Of a stretch of DNA of 64,000 nucleotides, positions 1 through 10,031 are shown piece by piece. The translations under genes and the position numbers were made by a program. The notes beneath the pieces are model-generated. The model was given only the letters and a program-made list of their open reading frames with translations. It did not search any database and was not told the DNA's origin. Within the stretch, counting starts at the first letter, position 1, and each line of letters opens with the position of its first letter. This stretch comes from Phytophthora colocasiae (taxonomy: Eukaryota; Oomycota; Peronosporomycetes; Peronosporales; Peronosporaceae), in contig JAGKQI010000034.1 of assembly GCA_018806915.1 (NCBI GenBank), positions 620,001 to 684,000 on the forward strand, given 5' to 3'.

Positions 1-220
1 GTGGTTGGCAGAAACTCTGCTCAGTGATTGGTAGAAATCCGTTACTTTCTACCAATAACATGCACAAATGCACACGAACCATCCAATAATGTGGTTCGCC
101 CATGTATCCATTGGTGTGTACAGCACACCAAGGTCTGAGGCCCATTTCCAACCTCTAACAGTTATCCTAACTGTTAGAGTTACAAGTGGTACAACCACTT
201 GTACGTGTAACCCCGTTACA
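1..220 (-). mobile_element. LTR fragment of a hairpin-rich LTR retroelement, cut by the window edge
   Basis: This is the reverse complement of 10032-10251. Read on the minus strand it begins TGTAACGGGG at position 220, the TG start expected of an LTR. It holds the same run of short hairpins as the right-hand copy. It interrupts the piggyBac reading frame that ends at 221. The rest of this LTR lies left of the window, so its target duplication cannot be checked. A long terminal inverted repeat of a DNA transposon was considered, but the right copy continues into a primer-site-like sequence and a gag start, which favours an LTR. Confidence 0.75.
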
Positions 221-485
221 CGTACCGAATGCAGTAGGCGGTCTTGGAGCAGCACAGCATGAACAGTTTCGTGCGCGGCTTATCCTTCATATATACCCGC
301 ATTCGGTTGAAGGAGGATCTGGACGGTAGCATGGCCTCATCAAACGCCATAATTGGAGGAGCCACATAACCAGCTTGAAAAGTGTGTTGCAGTGCATCAA
401 TAATGGGACGTAGCTTCCAGGCGCGATCGGTAGCCGCACGCGACTCGTTATTGTAGCTGAAATGCAGATTCCGGGATACGTGAGC
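221..485 (-). pseudogene. piggyBac-type transposase, central fragment (downstream of the nested insertion)
   Basis: On the minus strand this encodes a DDE_Tnp_1_7 (piggyBac) segment, including SRNLHFSYNN, RAWKLRPIIDALQ, FDEAMLPSRSSFNRM and KLFMLCCSKT. The Asp of FDEAM is in the position of the first catalytic Asp of the family. The frame continues exactly from the fragment at 8336-9121 once the gypsy element and one TGAGC copy are removed. The C-terminal half of the transposase, with the remaining catalytic residues, is lost where the LTR begins at 220. The gene is dead. Confidence 0.85.
481..485. repeat. Target site duplication, left (TGAGC)
   Basis: TGAGC directly precedes the 5' LTR and is repeated at 8331-8335 after the 3' LTR. 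A 5-bp duplication is typical of Ty3/gypsy integration. It falls inside the piggyBac coding sequence and rejoins the frame when one copy is removed. Confidence 0.95.
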
Positions 486-900
486 TGTAACGGGGTTACA
501 CGGCGCTGCGCGCCTTGGCTACAATAGGTGTGGTATACACCATCCAGGTCACAAGTCACAGATCCGTGTACAACACATAGTGTTTCTCACACGTCACACA
601 TGTAGCCAGTTGCTGGCTGTTAGCTCAGAGCCACACATTACATTTGATTAGGATTTAGTATGTTAGATACTAAATCCGTTACATTCAGGATTAGGGCAAT
701 AAAATAAATAAAAATCAGTTTGCATTTTACATAATTAGTGTTAGTTCCTTTATTATAGGGACACTGATTGTGAGAGTCCCGTATTTAGTGGACTACTTGG
801 TTCTTGTATAGAACCGAAGGCTAGTGCCTTGCAAGCAGTGACTCTCATGAGTCAACCTTAACTTCCTCTGTGCCGTGCACACCTACGCAGCCCCGCTGCA
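486..900 (+). repeat. 5' LTR of the gypsy element
   Basis: Starts TGTAACGGGGTTACAC and ends CCCCGCTGCA, giving TG...CA ends. It matches 7921-8330 almost base for base. Differences are a 2-bp length change near position 495 and a few changes near 830-870. It contains several hairpins, such as an 11-bp-arm hairpin at 651-677 with a 5-base loop. Its first 15 bases match the start of the unrelated flanking LTR family at 10032. Confidence 0.95.
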
Positions 901-902
901 TC

Positions 903-920
903 TGGTAGCACTTGTAGTCA
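903..920 (+). other. Primer binding site candidate
   Basis: Two bases after the 5' LTR the sequence reads TGGTAGCACTTGTAG, starting with TGG as expected for pairing to a tRNA 3' CCA end. Almost the same string follows the right flanking LTR at 10494, which supports its role. The priming tRNA was not identified. Confidence 0.6.
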
Positions 921-1186
921 ATCCAACTCCTGAGTTGAAGACTGTTTCTCTGTGAGAATGGAGCCAGAAGCATACGCTCACTTGACTCGAGTCAGCGGGA
1001 CACGCTTAACAAGCTTACGTCCTTGCTGGGCCCTGAAGGTATGGCGCACCCAGGCCCTCAAGGGCCGGAGGCCGTCAACGCGCGCCTGGAGGCATTTGCC
1101 TCGTACGAGAACGCTCTCGTTGAGCACATTCAGCGGAATGTAAAAGGAGTTAATCCTGCCTGAGAGCTAAGCCCGTCACGCTCAGC

Positions 1187-1840
1187 GTGAAGACCTTTCA
1201 CGGGCACGAAGGAGAGAACCTCCTATTGTGGACCCGAGAGGTCGAGATGGCCATGGGGGCCGCTATGCTCCAGTTGGAAGGCCAACGCGTGGCGTTCGCC
1301 ATCTCTAAGCTCGAAGGTCGAGCACGAGAATGGGCCTTGACGTCTGGGACGTCGGTAGAAATGGCCTTCCCCACTTGGGGTGAGCTTAAGGCCAAACTTA
1401 CGCAAGTATTTGCTCCACCTAACCAGGCGTATCGCGTGCGGTCACGCTTTTCCTCGCTTGCCGACAGGGCAAGAAGGACCTGGTGGACTATGTCCAAGAG
1501 CTGCGCACGCTCATTGCCGGCATGGCTGCCGATCCTCTACCTGAGGTGGTCACTGTGACTATCTTCATGGAAGGTCTGAGAGCTGGCGTGGCCAGGACGG
1601 AGGCATTCCGTCAGAATCTCGCACCTTCGAGGACGCTGTTAGCGTGGCATTGAATGCCGAACACAACTTTAAGTTGTCGAGGGTCGGTGCTAATAGCACA
1701 GGGTCCGGGGACCCGAACCCATGGACCTCAGCTATGCTGAAGATGAAGTAGCCGAGCTACGAGCTGCGGTGCAGCGTATGAGCACTCGTCGGTGCTACAC
1801 GTGTGGTAGTCCACACACCTGAGGCCCAACTGCCCTCTGC
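1187..1840 (+). pseudogene. gag, degenerate (capsid region plus CCHC zinc knuckle)
   Basis: The first open stretch (1187-1490) encodes a retrotransposon gag capsid region with [28 protein letters not shown] and [16 protein letters not shown]. The homology then moves to another frame ([16 protein letters not shown] and onward), showing a frameshift near 1475. A CCHC-type knuckle starting CYTCGSPH is readable near 1793, but a stop and a further shift follow at once. The first in-frame codon is GTG, so the true start is unclear. Confidence 0.8.
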
Positions 1841-1963
1841 GCAAAGAGCGCGCCGGTCAGAATGGCCGCAACCCTGTCGCGGGTCTCGCTTTGGGCTCTG
1901 CCCAGGGAATGACGGCTCCCGGTAGACGCGGGGCGGTCTACTGGGGAAGAACTGAGTTCTGCA

Positions 1964-2640
1964 GTGCGTGAGAGGCACTGGGGCTCAGCCCCGAAGAGCT
2001 CCGTGCTCTTGAACACGGAACGTGAGCAAGCAGGGCTTGCTGGTCGTCCATGTGGACGTGAAGGGCTTCGAGAAGCCGTGGATCGTGTTGATCGATTCAG
2101 AGCGTCTGGCAACCACGTCAGACGCTCCACCGTTGAGGGTAGTCAGCAATATGCTGAGGCGCTTCGAGCGCGAAGAGGTGACACTGTCACTGTCCGTCTA
2201 GCGACGGGCGTCCGTGTCACGGCAGCCAAGGTCCCGATGGACTTACGGCTGAAGTTCCTGGACTTCGACAGCGTGGAACGCCGCTTGGTCTTGGACCTGG
2301 ATTCGAGGTACGACCTCATCTCCTGGTATGGCGTGGCTGGAGCGCCACGAGCCATGGATCGACTGGAGGTCGAAGACCTTAGTGCTACGCACTTCTCTCC
2401 TAGTGGAGCTTTTGGCGAGTCATGAACCCACCTCTGCTAGGAAGCAGAAGCGCTATTGGCGCGAGCATCGAGCCGAGTCGGCAATGATGCTGGAAGTCGG
2501 TGTGTCCGAGTTAGTGGACAGCACCGAGTGCGAGGATCGCAGCTCTGTTGAGCGCATAGCGCTGGTTGGCAGTGAGTCAACGTGTGGGCAAAGCTCACGT
2601 AACCCAAGTGACGCCGGTCATGGACTGTCACTGGATGCCG
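1964..2640 (+). pseudogene. Aspartic protease region, degenerate
   Basis: Two overlapping frames are homologous to the protease part of oomycete gypsy polyproteins. One carries FLDFDSVERRLVLDLDSRYD and the next carries AWLERHEPWIDWRSKTL, with a shift between them near 2325. A DTG-type active-site triplet was not clearly recognised. The segment passes into linker sequence with the tandem repeats at 2676. Confidence 0.6.
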
Positions 2641-2675
2641 ATGGCATCGGGCCTTACCAGGCCGTGAACTGTGGG

Positions 2676-2890
2676 CGGCACGTACTCCGTCGAGCGATAC
2701 TGGTCGTGGACCAAGTCGATCGCTGAGTGTCTCTGACACTGGACCTGTTACGGTCATTGATTGTGCAGCGGCACGTACTCCGCTGAGCGGCATCGGTCGT
2801 CGACCGAGTGGATCGCTGAGTGTCTCCTGACACTGGGCCGAGAGGCCGAAACTTGTGCGACGGCACGTACTCCGTCGAGTAGACGATCTT
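2676..2890 (+). repeat. Tandem repeat, about 93-bp unit
   Basis: The string CGGCACGTACTCCG or a one-step variant recurs at 2676, 2769 and 2861, spacings 93 and 92. Between the copies the units share GATCGCTGAGTGTC and a small hairpin (AGTGTC, 3-4 base loop, GACACT). This is about two and a half copies, lying between the protease and RT regions. Confidence 0.8.
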
Positions 2891-3177
2891 CGGCTAGGCG
2901 AAGACGTCGTAAGGCCCTTCGGGCGAGACGCTCTGCGTCTGAGTCATCCGTGACGTCATGCCGACGCACCGGAGGGCTGTGGGCAGCTATACACTCTGGT
3001 TGATGGAGGGCGGTAGTGCCGAAGGCAGTGTCCTGCTGGACGACTTGCCAAGTGTTGACAAGCTCCTGAGCTAGAAGAGATGTCCTTCGCCGACTTTGGC
3101 GATGCTCTTGAAGGCTGGCGAATTCGCCGAGGTGGTCATCGTTCGACCTGAGGAGGAGTTAAACTCGTCGTCCCTCG

Positions 3178-4650
3178 TTGACGAGTCCGTCTTGGCCGAA
3201 GTCAAGAGGCGTTGAACGCCAGGAGTGGATCGGAGATCCTCAAGAATCCCTCGGATCCCTTCCACCCTTGCTGAAGGAATATGGAGACGTTGTCTCGAAG
3301 GAACCACCGAGTGGCCTGCCTCCCGACCGAGGCGTTCGTCATGAGATCGACTTAGTTCCCGGAACTAAGTACTGCGTGACCCGACAGTGGCCTCTTCCTA
3401 AAGAGCAATGCGACGTCATTGACGCCTTCTTCCGTGCGAAGCACGCGGCGGGTCTCGTGCGCGAGAGCAAGTCTCCGCATTCCGCGCCAACGTTCTGTGT
3501 CAGAAAGCCGAATGGCAAGTGGCGTATCGTTCACGCTTTTAACAAGCTCAACACTGCCACGATTCCGGCGCAGACGCCGATTCCTAGGAAGGATGTTCTT
3601 CAGAACAACATGGTGGGTTGCACCATGTACAGTGCACTGACTTAGTCGATGGGTACTATCAGCTGCTAATGCGAGCAAGTGATATTCCGCTTACCGCGGT
3701 GAGCACCCCGAGCGTTTTGCTCTGGGTGTGGCTCGTCATGCCCCAAGGCCTCGAACGCGCCCGCAACGTTCAATCGTTCTAGTGACGCAGCTGTTCAGGC
3801 CCCTACGGGCATTCGCACAAACGTACTTTGACGACGTGTTCGTCCACAGTCAGGCCGAACACGGCAAGACTGACGTTGAGGTGCACGTGGAACACGTGAG
3901 AGTTGTGCTCGAGTGCATGCGCACGAACAAGCTGTACGCCAACGCAGACAAGTGCGTCTTTGGCGCGGAAGAAATCCCTTCCAAGGGTGCTTCATTGGGA
4001 AGCATGGCCTTCGTGCTGATCCAGCAAAGGTCAAGGCTATTGTGGATTGGCCGGTTCCCTTGAACCAGAAGGACTTGCGTAAGTGGCTGGGTTGGCCAAC
4101 TACTTGCACAAGTACAGCGAGAACTACGCTGAGTTGGCTCGGCCACTGACGGATCTCCTTAAGAAGGATGCCGAGTGGGTATGGCGTGCCGAGCACGAGA
4201 ATGCGTTCACTTGTATCAAGGATAGCCTGCTTCAGGCACTGATACTGGCGCTGCCAGACCCCGCTCGTCCGTTTATTGTCGTTCGTGACGCCTCTGACTT
4301 TGCCATCGGCAGTGCTTTGCTACAAGCGGACGCCGAAGGGCGCGAACGCGTCATTGCGTTTGAGTCGCGACAGCTCAAGGCTGCTGAGAAGAACTATCCA
4401 GTTCATGACAAGGAGCCTACTTGCGATGAAGTACGCTCTCGCCAAATTCAGGGTTCACCTGCTCGGCTCCAAGCCGTTTGTGATCTACACGGATCATGCG
4501 TCACTACGCACAGCGACGCAGTCGCCTCACCTCTCGCAGAGGATGGCCCGATGGCTCTCCTTCTTTGCGGAGTATAACTGAGGTGAAGTACAAGCCTGGC
4601 AGGCAGAACGTCCTCGCTGACGCGTTATCACGTCGCCCGGACTATGAGTT
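3178..4650 (+). pseudogene. Reverse transcriptase and RNase H, degenerate
   Basis: RT hallmarks occur in order: HEIDLVPGTKY, WPLPKEQ, SPHSAPTFCVRKPNGKWR, a stop after about 3640, then the catalytic TYFDDVFVHS at about 3821-3850. RNase H follows with RDASDFAIGSALLQ, AFESRQLKAAEKNYPVHDKE and VIYTDHASLR, ending in the linker KYKPGRQNVLADALSRR. At least four frame changes or stops separate these blocks, so no functional polyprotein can be made. Confidence 0.9.
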
Positions 4651-4849
4651 ATCTCATGTCACCTCGGTGACGTCGTCCGTGACGGACATGGTTCGAGCAG
4701 CGTACGCTCAGGACGACTCTTGTGTCGCGTTGCTCCAAGCTCTGGGGAGCGATGAGTTTAAAGACTCAAAGGTGACTCTGTCACGACGCCCTAAAGGCGA
4801 GACTCCAACGCTACAGCCTGGAAGGCGGTCTGCTGTACTACAGCACGGG

Positions 4850-6600
4850 TCAGATGACTCCACCACGAGTGGTGGTAGTTCCTCACGATGAGGATCTGAA
4901 GTACCGTATCCTCTATGAGGCTCACGACACACCCACAGGCGGCCACCTCGGTCGCGAGAAGACGTACGGCTCGGTGAGCTCCATGTACTGGTGGCCGAAG
5001 ATGTACAAGTGGGTCAGCATATGTGCGCACGTGAGACGTGTCAGCGGTTAAACCTCGCCGCATGCGGCTGCGCCTTTGGCGAGCTTACCCTGTACCCTCT
5101 GGGTGTTGGCAGTCCATAAGTATGGACTTTGTGTTTGGCCCGCCGAAGGACTCGGCAGGCAACACAGCGGCGTGGTGGTCTTTGTTGACCGTCTGAGCAA
5201 GATGGTTTCATCTGCGGCTGTGCCGGACACCGTCGATGGTGCTGGTACAGCGACGATCTTCATCGATCGGGTCTTCCGCCAGCATGGGCTGCCTGAGACC
5301 ATTGTCTCGGATCGAGATCCCGTTTCACGGGTCACTTCTGGACGTCCGTCTTCAAGGTGCTGGGCACTCGACTGACATGTCCACGGCGGACCATCCGCAG
5401 ACCGACGGTCAGACCGAACGCGTGAACCGCGTTCTGGAGGACATCCTCCGCAGCGTATGCGCTGAAACGCCGAAGCGTTGGAGCGCTATGCTCCTCTCGT
5501 TGAGTTCTCAATGAACAACGCGGTGCATGCCTCGACAGGCTTCACCCTGTTCTACGTGAACGGCCTTGCGCACCCGCGCGTTCCGCTCACTCCGCCACGC
5601 GGCAGGCGCTTGGGCTTGGTGGGGAGAGGCTGTGCCGTCGCTCGACTCCGAGCTTGCTGATATCAGCCTTCTGCTGTGCGTAAACAAGTCGATGACTTCC
5701 TCTCGGTGAGATTGAGCGTATTACGCCGTGTACGTGACGCGATGGCTGAAAGCCAAGACGTTCAGAAGGAACAAGCGGATACAAAAGGTAGAAGCAATGT
5801 ATGGGAATTTAAGGTCGGTGACCAGGTTTTATTAAACGCTAAGAACCTACCTACACATGCAGTGTCAAATGTCTTTAAGACGAAATTGCGTCCGCGTTTC
5901 ATCGACCATTTACGGTCGTGGCCAAGAAGGGCCTGGCATACACGCTTGACTTGCCAAAGCGGATGCGAACACACCCGGTGTTCTACGTCGGCTTGCTTAA
6001 GCCATATCGGGACCCCGCGGGGTGAGCGCGGAGGCGCTGGCACCGACGACACGTGCCCAGGCTGCGTCATCTGCAGCAGCAACATCACCTGACCTCGCAA
6101 CTCAGCGAGCTGAAGCCTCCTGCTGGTGCAGGCGAGCAGTCAGGACTGAGGACCTTCGAGCCAAGCCATCCGGCTTTCAATCTCACTCCATGTCATGAGC
6201 GAGACGGGCATGCGAATGCCAAACACTCTCGACGTTCCCTTGAAGGGACTGAGTCTGACTCCGAGAGTACCGATCGAGTGATCGAGTTGGTACCAGGCGC
6301 GATGCGACAAATAGCGCTCGTCACACTCATCGAGTACGGCGTTCCGCAGCGAATCGGCCTCCTCCGCCGTTGCTCGATGAGCAGGGACTCCCCACTACCA
6401 CGTGGAGCGCCTGATGGCGGCGTCGCCACCGTAGTCAAAACCAGTATCTGGTGAAGTGGCGTGGATATCCTCATTCCCAAAACTCGTGGGAGTTTGAAGG
6501 GTCCCTGAGGCAGGACTGCCCTGACGTCGTGGACGCTTTTGATCGCGAAGATCGGGGGCGCCTGAAGGGCTCGAGGTCGACCACTGAGTCGACACCCGCT
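4850..6600 (+). pseudogene. Integrase with C-terminal chromodomain, degenerate
   Basis: A zinc-binding start is visible as HDTPTGGHLGREKTYG and YWWPKMYKW. The catalytic core includes VVVFVDRLSKM, FRQHGLPETIVSDRDP and STADHPQTDGQTERVNR, giving the D,D and E positions of a DDE integrase. At about 6435-6560 a chromodomain is readable (QYLVKWRGYPHSQNSWEFEG). Shifts occur near 5100, 5330, 5500 and 5640 and in the tail between core and chromodomain. Confidence 0.85.
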
Positions 6601-6641
6601 TCTCACCACTAGTGTGAGAAGCTGACGGACAGCAGCCGAGC

Positions 6642-7632
6642 TCAGGCTCTGGTCCGTGGCTGGCACAGCCAGCGAGTCTCCTCGGAGACTGAAGGAGCAT
6701 CCTGCGAAGCAGGGATAGTGGCCTGAGAGGCGGGAGCCACTGCCGTCGTGTGACGAGGAAAGCGGCCGGGCCGCACGCGTATCTTCGCGTACTGGAAGAG
6801 TAGACCTCGGGCGAGGCGGACGTCCACCTCGGCGCAGCTCTCCATGAGCCGGTCAAACGACGCGAGCTTCCGTGAAGTTCGGCCCAGGTGGCCACATGGA
6901 CCATGTAGTCCCGGTGGTCTCTCCGGTTTGGAGCAGGAGTGGATAAGTCCTCATCTGAGGCACAGACTCCCGTCGCCGTTGCTTATCTAAGCGTTGCCGA
7001 TACTCGGCGAGTGTGCACACCTGCGGGGTCAGGAAACGCTCATGGAGCCCCTGTCGCTGCTGAGTCTCAGCCACCGTACGTGGAGGATTGCCTATGGCGT
7101 AACCATGCAGGTTTGGCTGCGCCATCAACTGCTTCACCTGCTCGGCAGGGTCGCGAGGCTCGAAGCCGTCGTCGCGCCGCGACGAAGTCCCCACGATGTC
7201 CCGTTGGACCGGTCGACGTGACTCTGGAGCACCGCTCAGGGAAGCCTCCTGTGCCTCATCCAGAGGGTTGGTGATCGCGTCTTCGACTCCCTTGAGTGAC
7301 TCTGGCTCATCGCGAGCAGGAAGCGGTGGTGCGTTGCGCAACGCGTTGAGCACGAGGCTCGAAGGTCCCTCCGGGAACGGATTGGGCTGCCGCAGCTGCC
7401 GAGGAATTGAGTACCGACGCGGATCGCGTGGAGAGCGCAGCTCAGATCGGGTCGTCCGAGGGCTCGCAGGAGCAGGAGACGCATGGGCATCGCCCTGTTC
7501 GGACTCCTCGTAGTCCACTTCGACCTCGCCTTCCTCTGTAGGAGAGCGACGTGGGTCGCGCGTCGGCGACGCTGTCGTGTACTCGAAGGGTGAGCCACCG
7601 CTACCACTTTGACGTCGGCTGGCCTTGAACAT
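6642..7632 (-). CDS. Antisense open reading frame between pol and the 3' LTR of the gypsy element
   Basis: A minus-strand frame runs open from 7992, inside the 3' LTR, to a stop at 6853. The first ATG is at 7632, giving 259 codons. Homology-like sequence appears to continue in a neighbouring frame to 6642 (FDRLMESCAEVDVRLARGLL), suggesting one frameshift near 6853. The protein is rich in Pro, Arg, Ser and Glu, has acidic and SPR-type stretches, and looks disordered at its N-terminus. I do not recognise a domain. It is much less damaged than the sense genes of the same element, which argues it may be a real antisense gene of the family. Chance openness in GC-rich DNA is the alternative. Confidence 0.45.
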
Positions 7633-7906
7633 CGCTCCGTAGCGAAGGCGAGACGCCGCGAAATACTCCGAATCGGAGAGCGTGAGAGGAGCCGAGGGCT
7701 CAGACCGGAAAGCGCTGAGGCGCTGGGGCGTAGACGCCTGGTCACTGGACACCCCAGGAGCGGTTGGCCTCGCTGGGGAGAATTGAAGAATGTGCTCGTT
7801 GAGCCAGCGCACCCGCGCACTCGTTGAGAGATTTCTTTTATCGGAAAGTTGCCGGTGACAGGCCTTGACAAGGCAGTTATGTCTACAGTTGTAGATACTC
7901 CGTATC

Positions 7907-7920
7907 CACGGTTTGCGGGG
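7907..7920 (+). other. Polypurine tract candidate
   Basis: A G-rich stretch (ACGGTTTGCGGGG) lies immediately before the 3' LTR, where plus-strand priming occurs in LTR elements. It is not a pure purine run, so this rests mainly on position. Confidence 0.45.
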
Positions 7921-8330
7921 TGTAACGGTTATACGGCGCTGCGCGCCTTGGCTACAATAGGTGTGGTATACACCATCCAGGTCACAAGTCACAGATCCGT
8001 GTACAACACATAGTGTTTCTCACACGTCACACATGTAGCCAGTTGCTGGCTGTTAGCTCAGAGCCACACATTACATTTGATTAGGATTTAGTATGTTAGA
8101 TACTAAATCCGTTACATTCAGGATTAGGGCAATAAAATAAATAAAAATCAGTTTGCATTTTACATAATTAGTGTTAGTTCCTTTATTATAGGGACACTGA
8201 TTGTGAGAGTCCCGTATTTAGTGGACTACTTGGTTCTTGTATAGAACCGAAGGCTAGTGCCTTGCAAGCAGGACTCTACGAGTCAACCCAACTTCCTCTG
8301 TGCCGTGCACACCTACGCAGCCCCGCTGCA
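7921..8330 (+). repeat. 3' LTR of the gypsy element
   Basis: It runs from TGTAACGGTTATACGGCG to CCCCGCTGCA and matches 486-900. The downstream TGAGC at 8331-8335 completes the target duplication. Confidence 0.95.
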
Positions 8331-8335
8331 TGAGC
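8331..8335. repeat. Target site duplication, right (TGAGC)
   Basis: Second copy of the 5-bp duplication that flanks the gypsy element; the first copy is at 481-485. Confidence 0.95.
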
Positions 8336-9121
8336 GAAGCGGTCGCGCGACATGAACCGCCCAAAGCAACCACGAGGGATGGCGCCCTCATCAGTAGTCT
8401 TTCAGTGGTGTTGCAGTTTCTCTTTGTTGGGAGATATTGTACGTGCGACTAGCAGTCCGATAAATACGCACACGTCTCTTCCAGTAATTGACGGTGTCTT
8501 CGTCAGGTTTGCACGAATTTGCTCACGAGTCTGACGGCGAAATCCGGGCTTTTTCTTTTCACGAGCAACTTGTTTGTCATGCTGGCCATTTACCCTTTCG
8601 TCCATTTTCTCCAGAAAGTACTCCTCGCTGGCGATGGCAATGGAATCCCACAGATCAGGCCTCATAAAGTAGAATAGAGCACTTGCCGGTGACGTTGCCG
8701 CTTCCAGTGCGGCCTGGCTTGGCCCGTAGGCCATCGTACAGCCCCGGATAGTCACGAAGCATTGCGTCTGATGGTCGCTCATCATAGGGCCCTTCCATGT
8801 ATGGGTAAGGCTCTTGATGCCTGGCACCAAGCCACCCAGTGCGACTTATTTCTTCTAGAATCGCCTTGTTGCGCCGGAGCCCAAGATTCTCCACCGACAT
8901 TCCCTCCACTCCACCAACAGCTGCGAGCAGCGCATCGTCAAACGGCACTTCAGGTGGATCAGATTCATCGTCGTCGTCAGATTCAGTGTGTAAGTCGAAC
9001 TCCAACAACCGTCATCATGGTTGTCAAAACCGTCGTCGTTTTCTGCGTCGGATTCTAACTGAACGTACGTCATCGAGCTATCGTATGGTGTGGTAATGTT
9101 GATATCTAGGTGTTCACACAA
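8336..9121 (-). pseudogene. piggyBac-type transposase, N-terminal part
   Basis: Minus-strand piggyBac sequence is spread over three frames. An acidic leader (ESDDDDESDPPEVPFDDALL) is followed by RRNKAILEEISRTGWLG, then MRPDLWDSIAIASEEYF, ITGRDVCVFIGLLVART and GAIPRGCFGRFMSRDRF. Frameshifts lie near 9000 and 8720. A TGA replaces the usual Trp near 8373, just after NKEKLQHH. The last residues join those at 485 across the gypsy insertion. These defects show decay independent of the nested insertion. Confidence 0.85.
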
Positions 9122-9420
9122 AATACATGTTAGATCTCCTTATCAAGTATCCCAAACGTGTATAGTACACGATAGCATACCTGATGACGTATCGAATTGC
9201 TCAGAGTCGCTCCCGACAGTTGTATCTTCGGCTTTCTGTTCTCCAGACGCGCTACTATCGACGCTATCAGGAATGTGCGGCGATGTTGGGCACAGCGGCT
9301 GTCGGCTTTCAATACGGGAAGCAGCAGCTGCAAATTCAGCGTTCAGGTTACGGCGCTCGTTTGGAAAGCTATCGAAAGGAGTTGGCTCTGGCGTTAGCGT
9401 TTCTGGTGTTGCATCTAGTG

Positions 9421-9714
9421 CATACATGATACATGTTAGTGGCCAGCAATATCGAGTACTATACAGGATTCGGGCTCGCTACCTGGGACTGCAGTATCAG
9501 ACTGTTGCGCTGCGTTCTGCGCCACCTCCGTTGCTGGCGATGTAACGGGATGAGAATCGGTGTCGGTTAGCTGTGGGGTTTGTCTGTCCGCTGCAGCGCT
9601 GGTGCATACACGATACATGTTAGAGGCCAGCAATATCGAGTACCATACAGGATTCGGGCTCGCTACCTGGGACAGCAGCGTCAGACTGTTGCGCCGCGTT
9701 CTCCATTGCTTCAG
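9421..9714. repeat. Direct repeat, about 110 bp at 184-bp spacing
   Basis: The segment 9421-9530 (beginning CATACATGATACATGTTAG) recurs at 9605-9714 with scattered substitutions. Both contain GGCCAGCAATATCGAGTAC and GGATTCGGGCTCGCTACCTG. A partial third similarity around 9125-9180 is weak. The repeat lies upstream of the piggyBac frame and may be a duplicated N-terminal coding unit or leader. Confidence 0.7.
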
Positions 9715-9765
9715 CTTATTGACGCTCCAGCTCAGCTACATATACAAAGGATCAGCAGCAGCCAC

Positions 9766-9888
9766 GAGTACAAGCTTTTGCGCCCATACCTCTGTCCAGC
9801 GCGTCCAGATACAGCATCAGCTCCTCCGGCCCAACGAAAAAATCTACGCCTCGCTTGCCCTTCTTGTTCTTGCCGGACCAGAGGTGGC
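9766..9888 (-). pseudogene. Leader fragment of the transposon protein
   Basis: On the minus strand a short frame reads LWSGKNKKGKRGVDFFVGPE and then ELMLYLDALDRGMGAKA. This resembles the N-terminal module I remember on many Phytophthora transposon proteins (a VDFFVG...L.YLD block), but that match is from memory. It lies upstream of the piggyBac leader. The stretch 9122-10031 otherwise holds only the direct repeat and AT-rich sequence before the LTR at 10032. Confidence 0.4.
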
Positions 9889-10031
9889 AAAATAGGTTTT
9901 TGCATTAGGTTTTTGCTCAGTTTAAACTCAAAAACCTGTCACCCCCGGATCATCCGGTTTTAGATTTTTATCATAGAGCACCAGTGTATTTTCAGTCCTT
10001 GCATTGCAGTTTCGCAACCGCCAGTGCATCC

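Larger units (their letters stand above)
486..8330 (+). mobile_element. Ty3/gypsy chromovirus-like LTR retrotransposon nested in a piggyBac relic
   Basis: This is a full-length 7.8-kb element with two LTRs (415 and 410 bp), a TGG-starting primer site, gag with a CCHC knuckle, protease, RT with YFDD, RNase H, integrase, a chromodomain, a G-rich tract before the 3' LTR and a 5-bp target duplication. The order protease-RT-RNase H-integrase marks it as Ty3/gypsy, and the chromodomain points to the chromovirus branch. The sense frames carry many stops and shifts, so it is non-autonomous now. The two LTRs are nearly identical apart from small changes near their ends, so insertion was not very ancient. 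An antisense frame at 6642-7632 is much better preserved than the sense genes. Confidence 0.95.

Noticed and set aside
952..1143. A 63-codon frame after the 5' LTR as a separate leader gene
   Set aside because: It is out of frame with gag and probably belongs to the decayed gag leader rather than a gene of its own.
8352..9096. Plus-strand frames opposite the piggyBac fragment
   Set aside because: All family similarity is on the minus strand; these are shadows.
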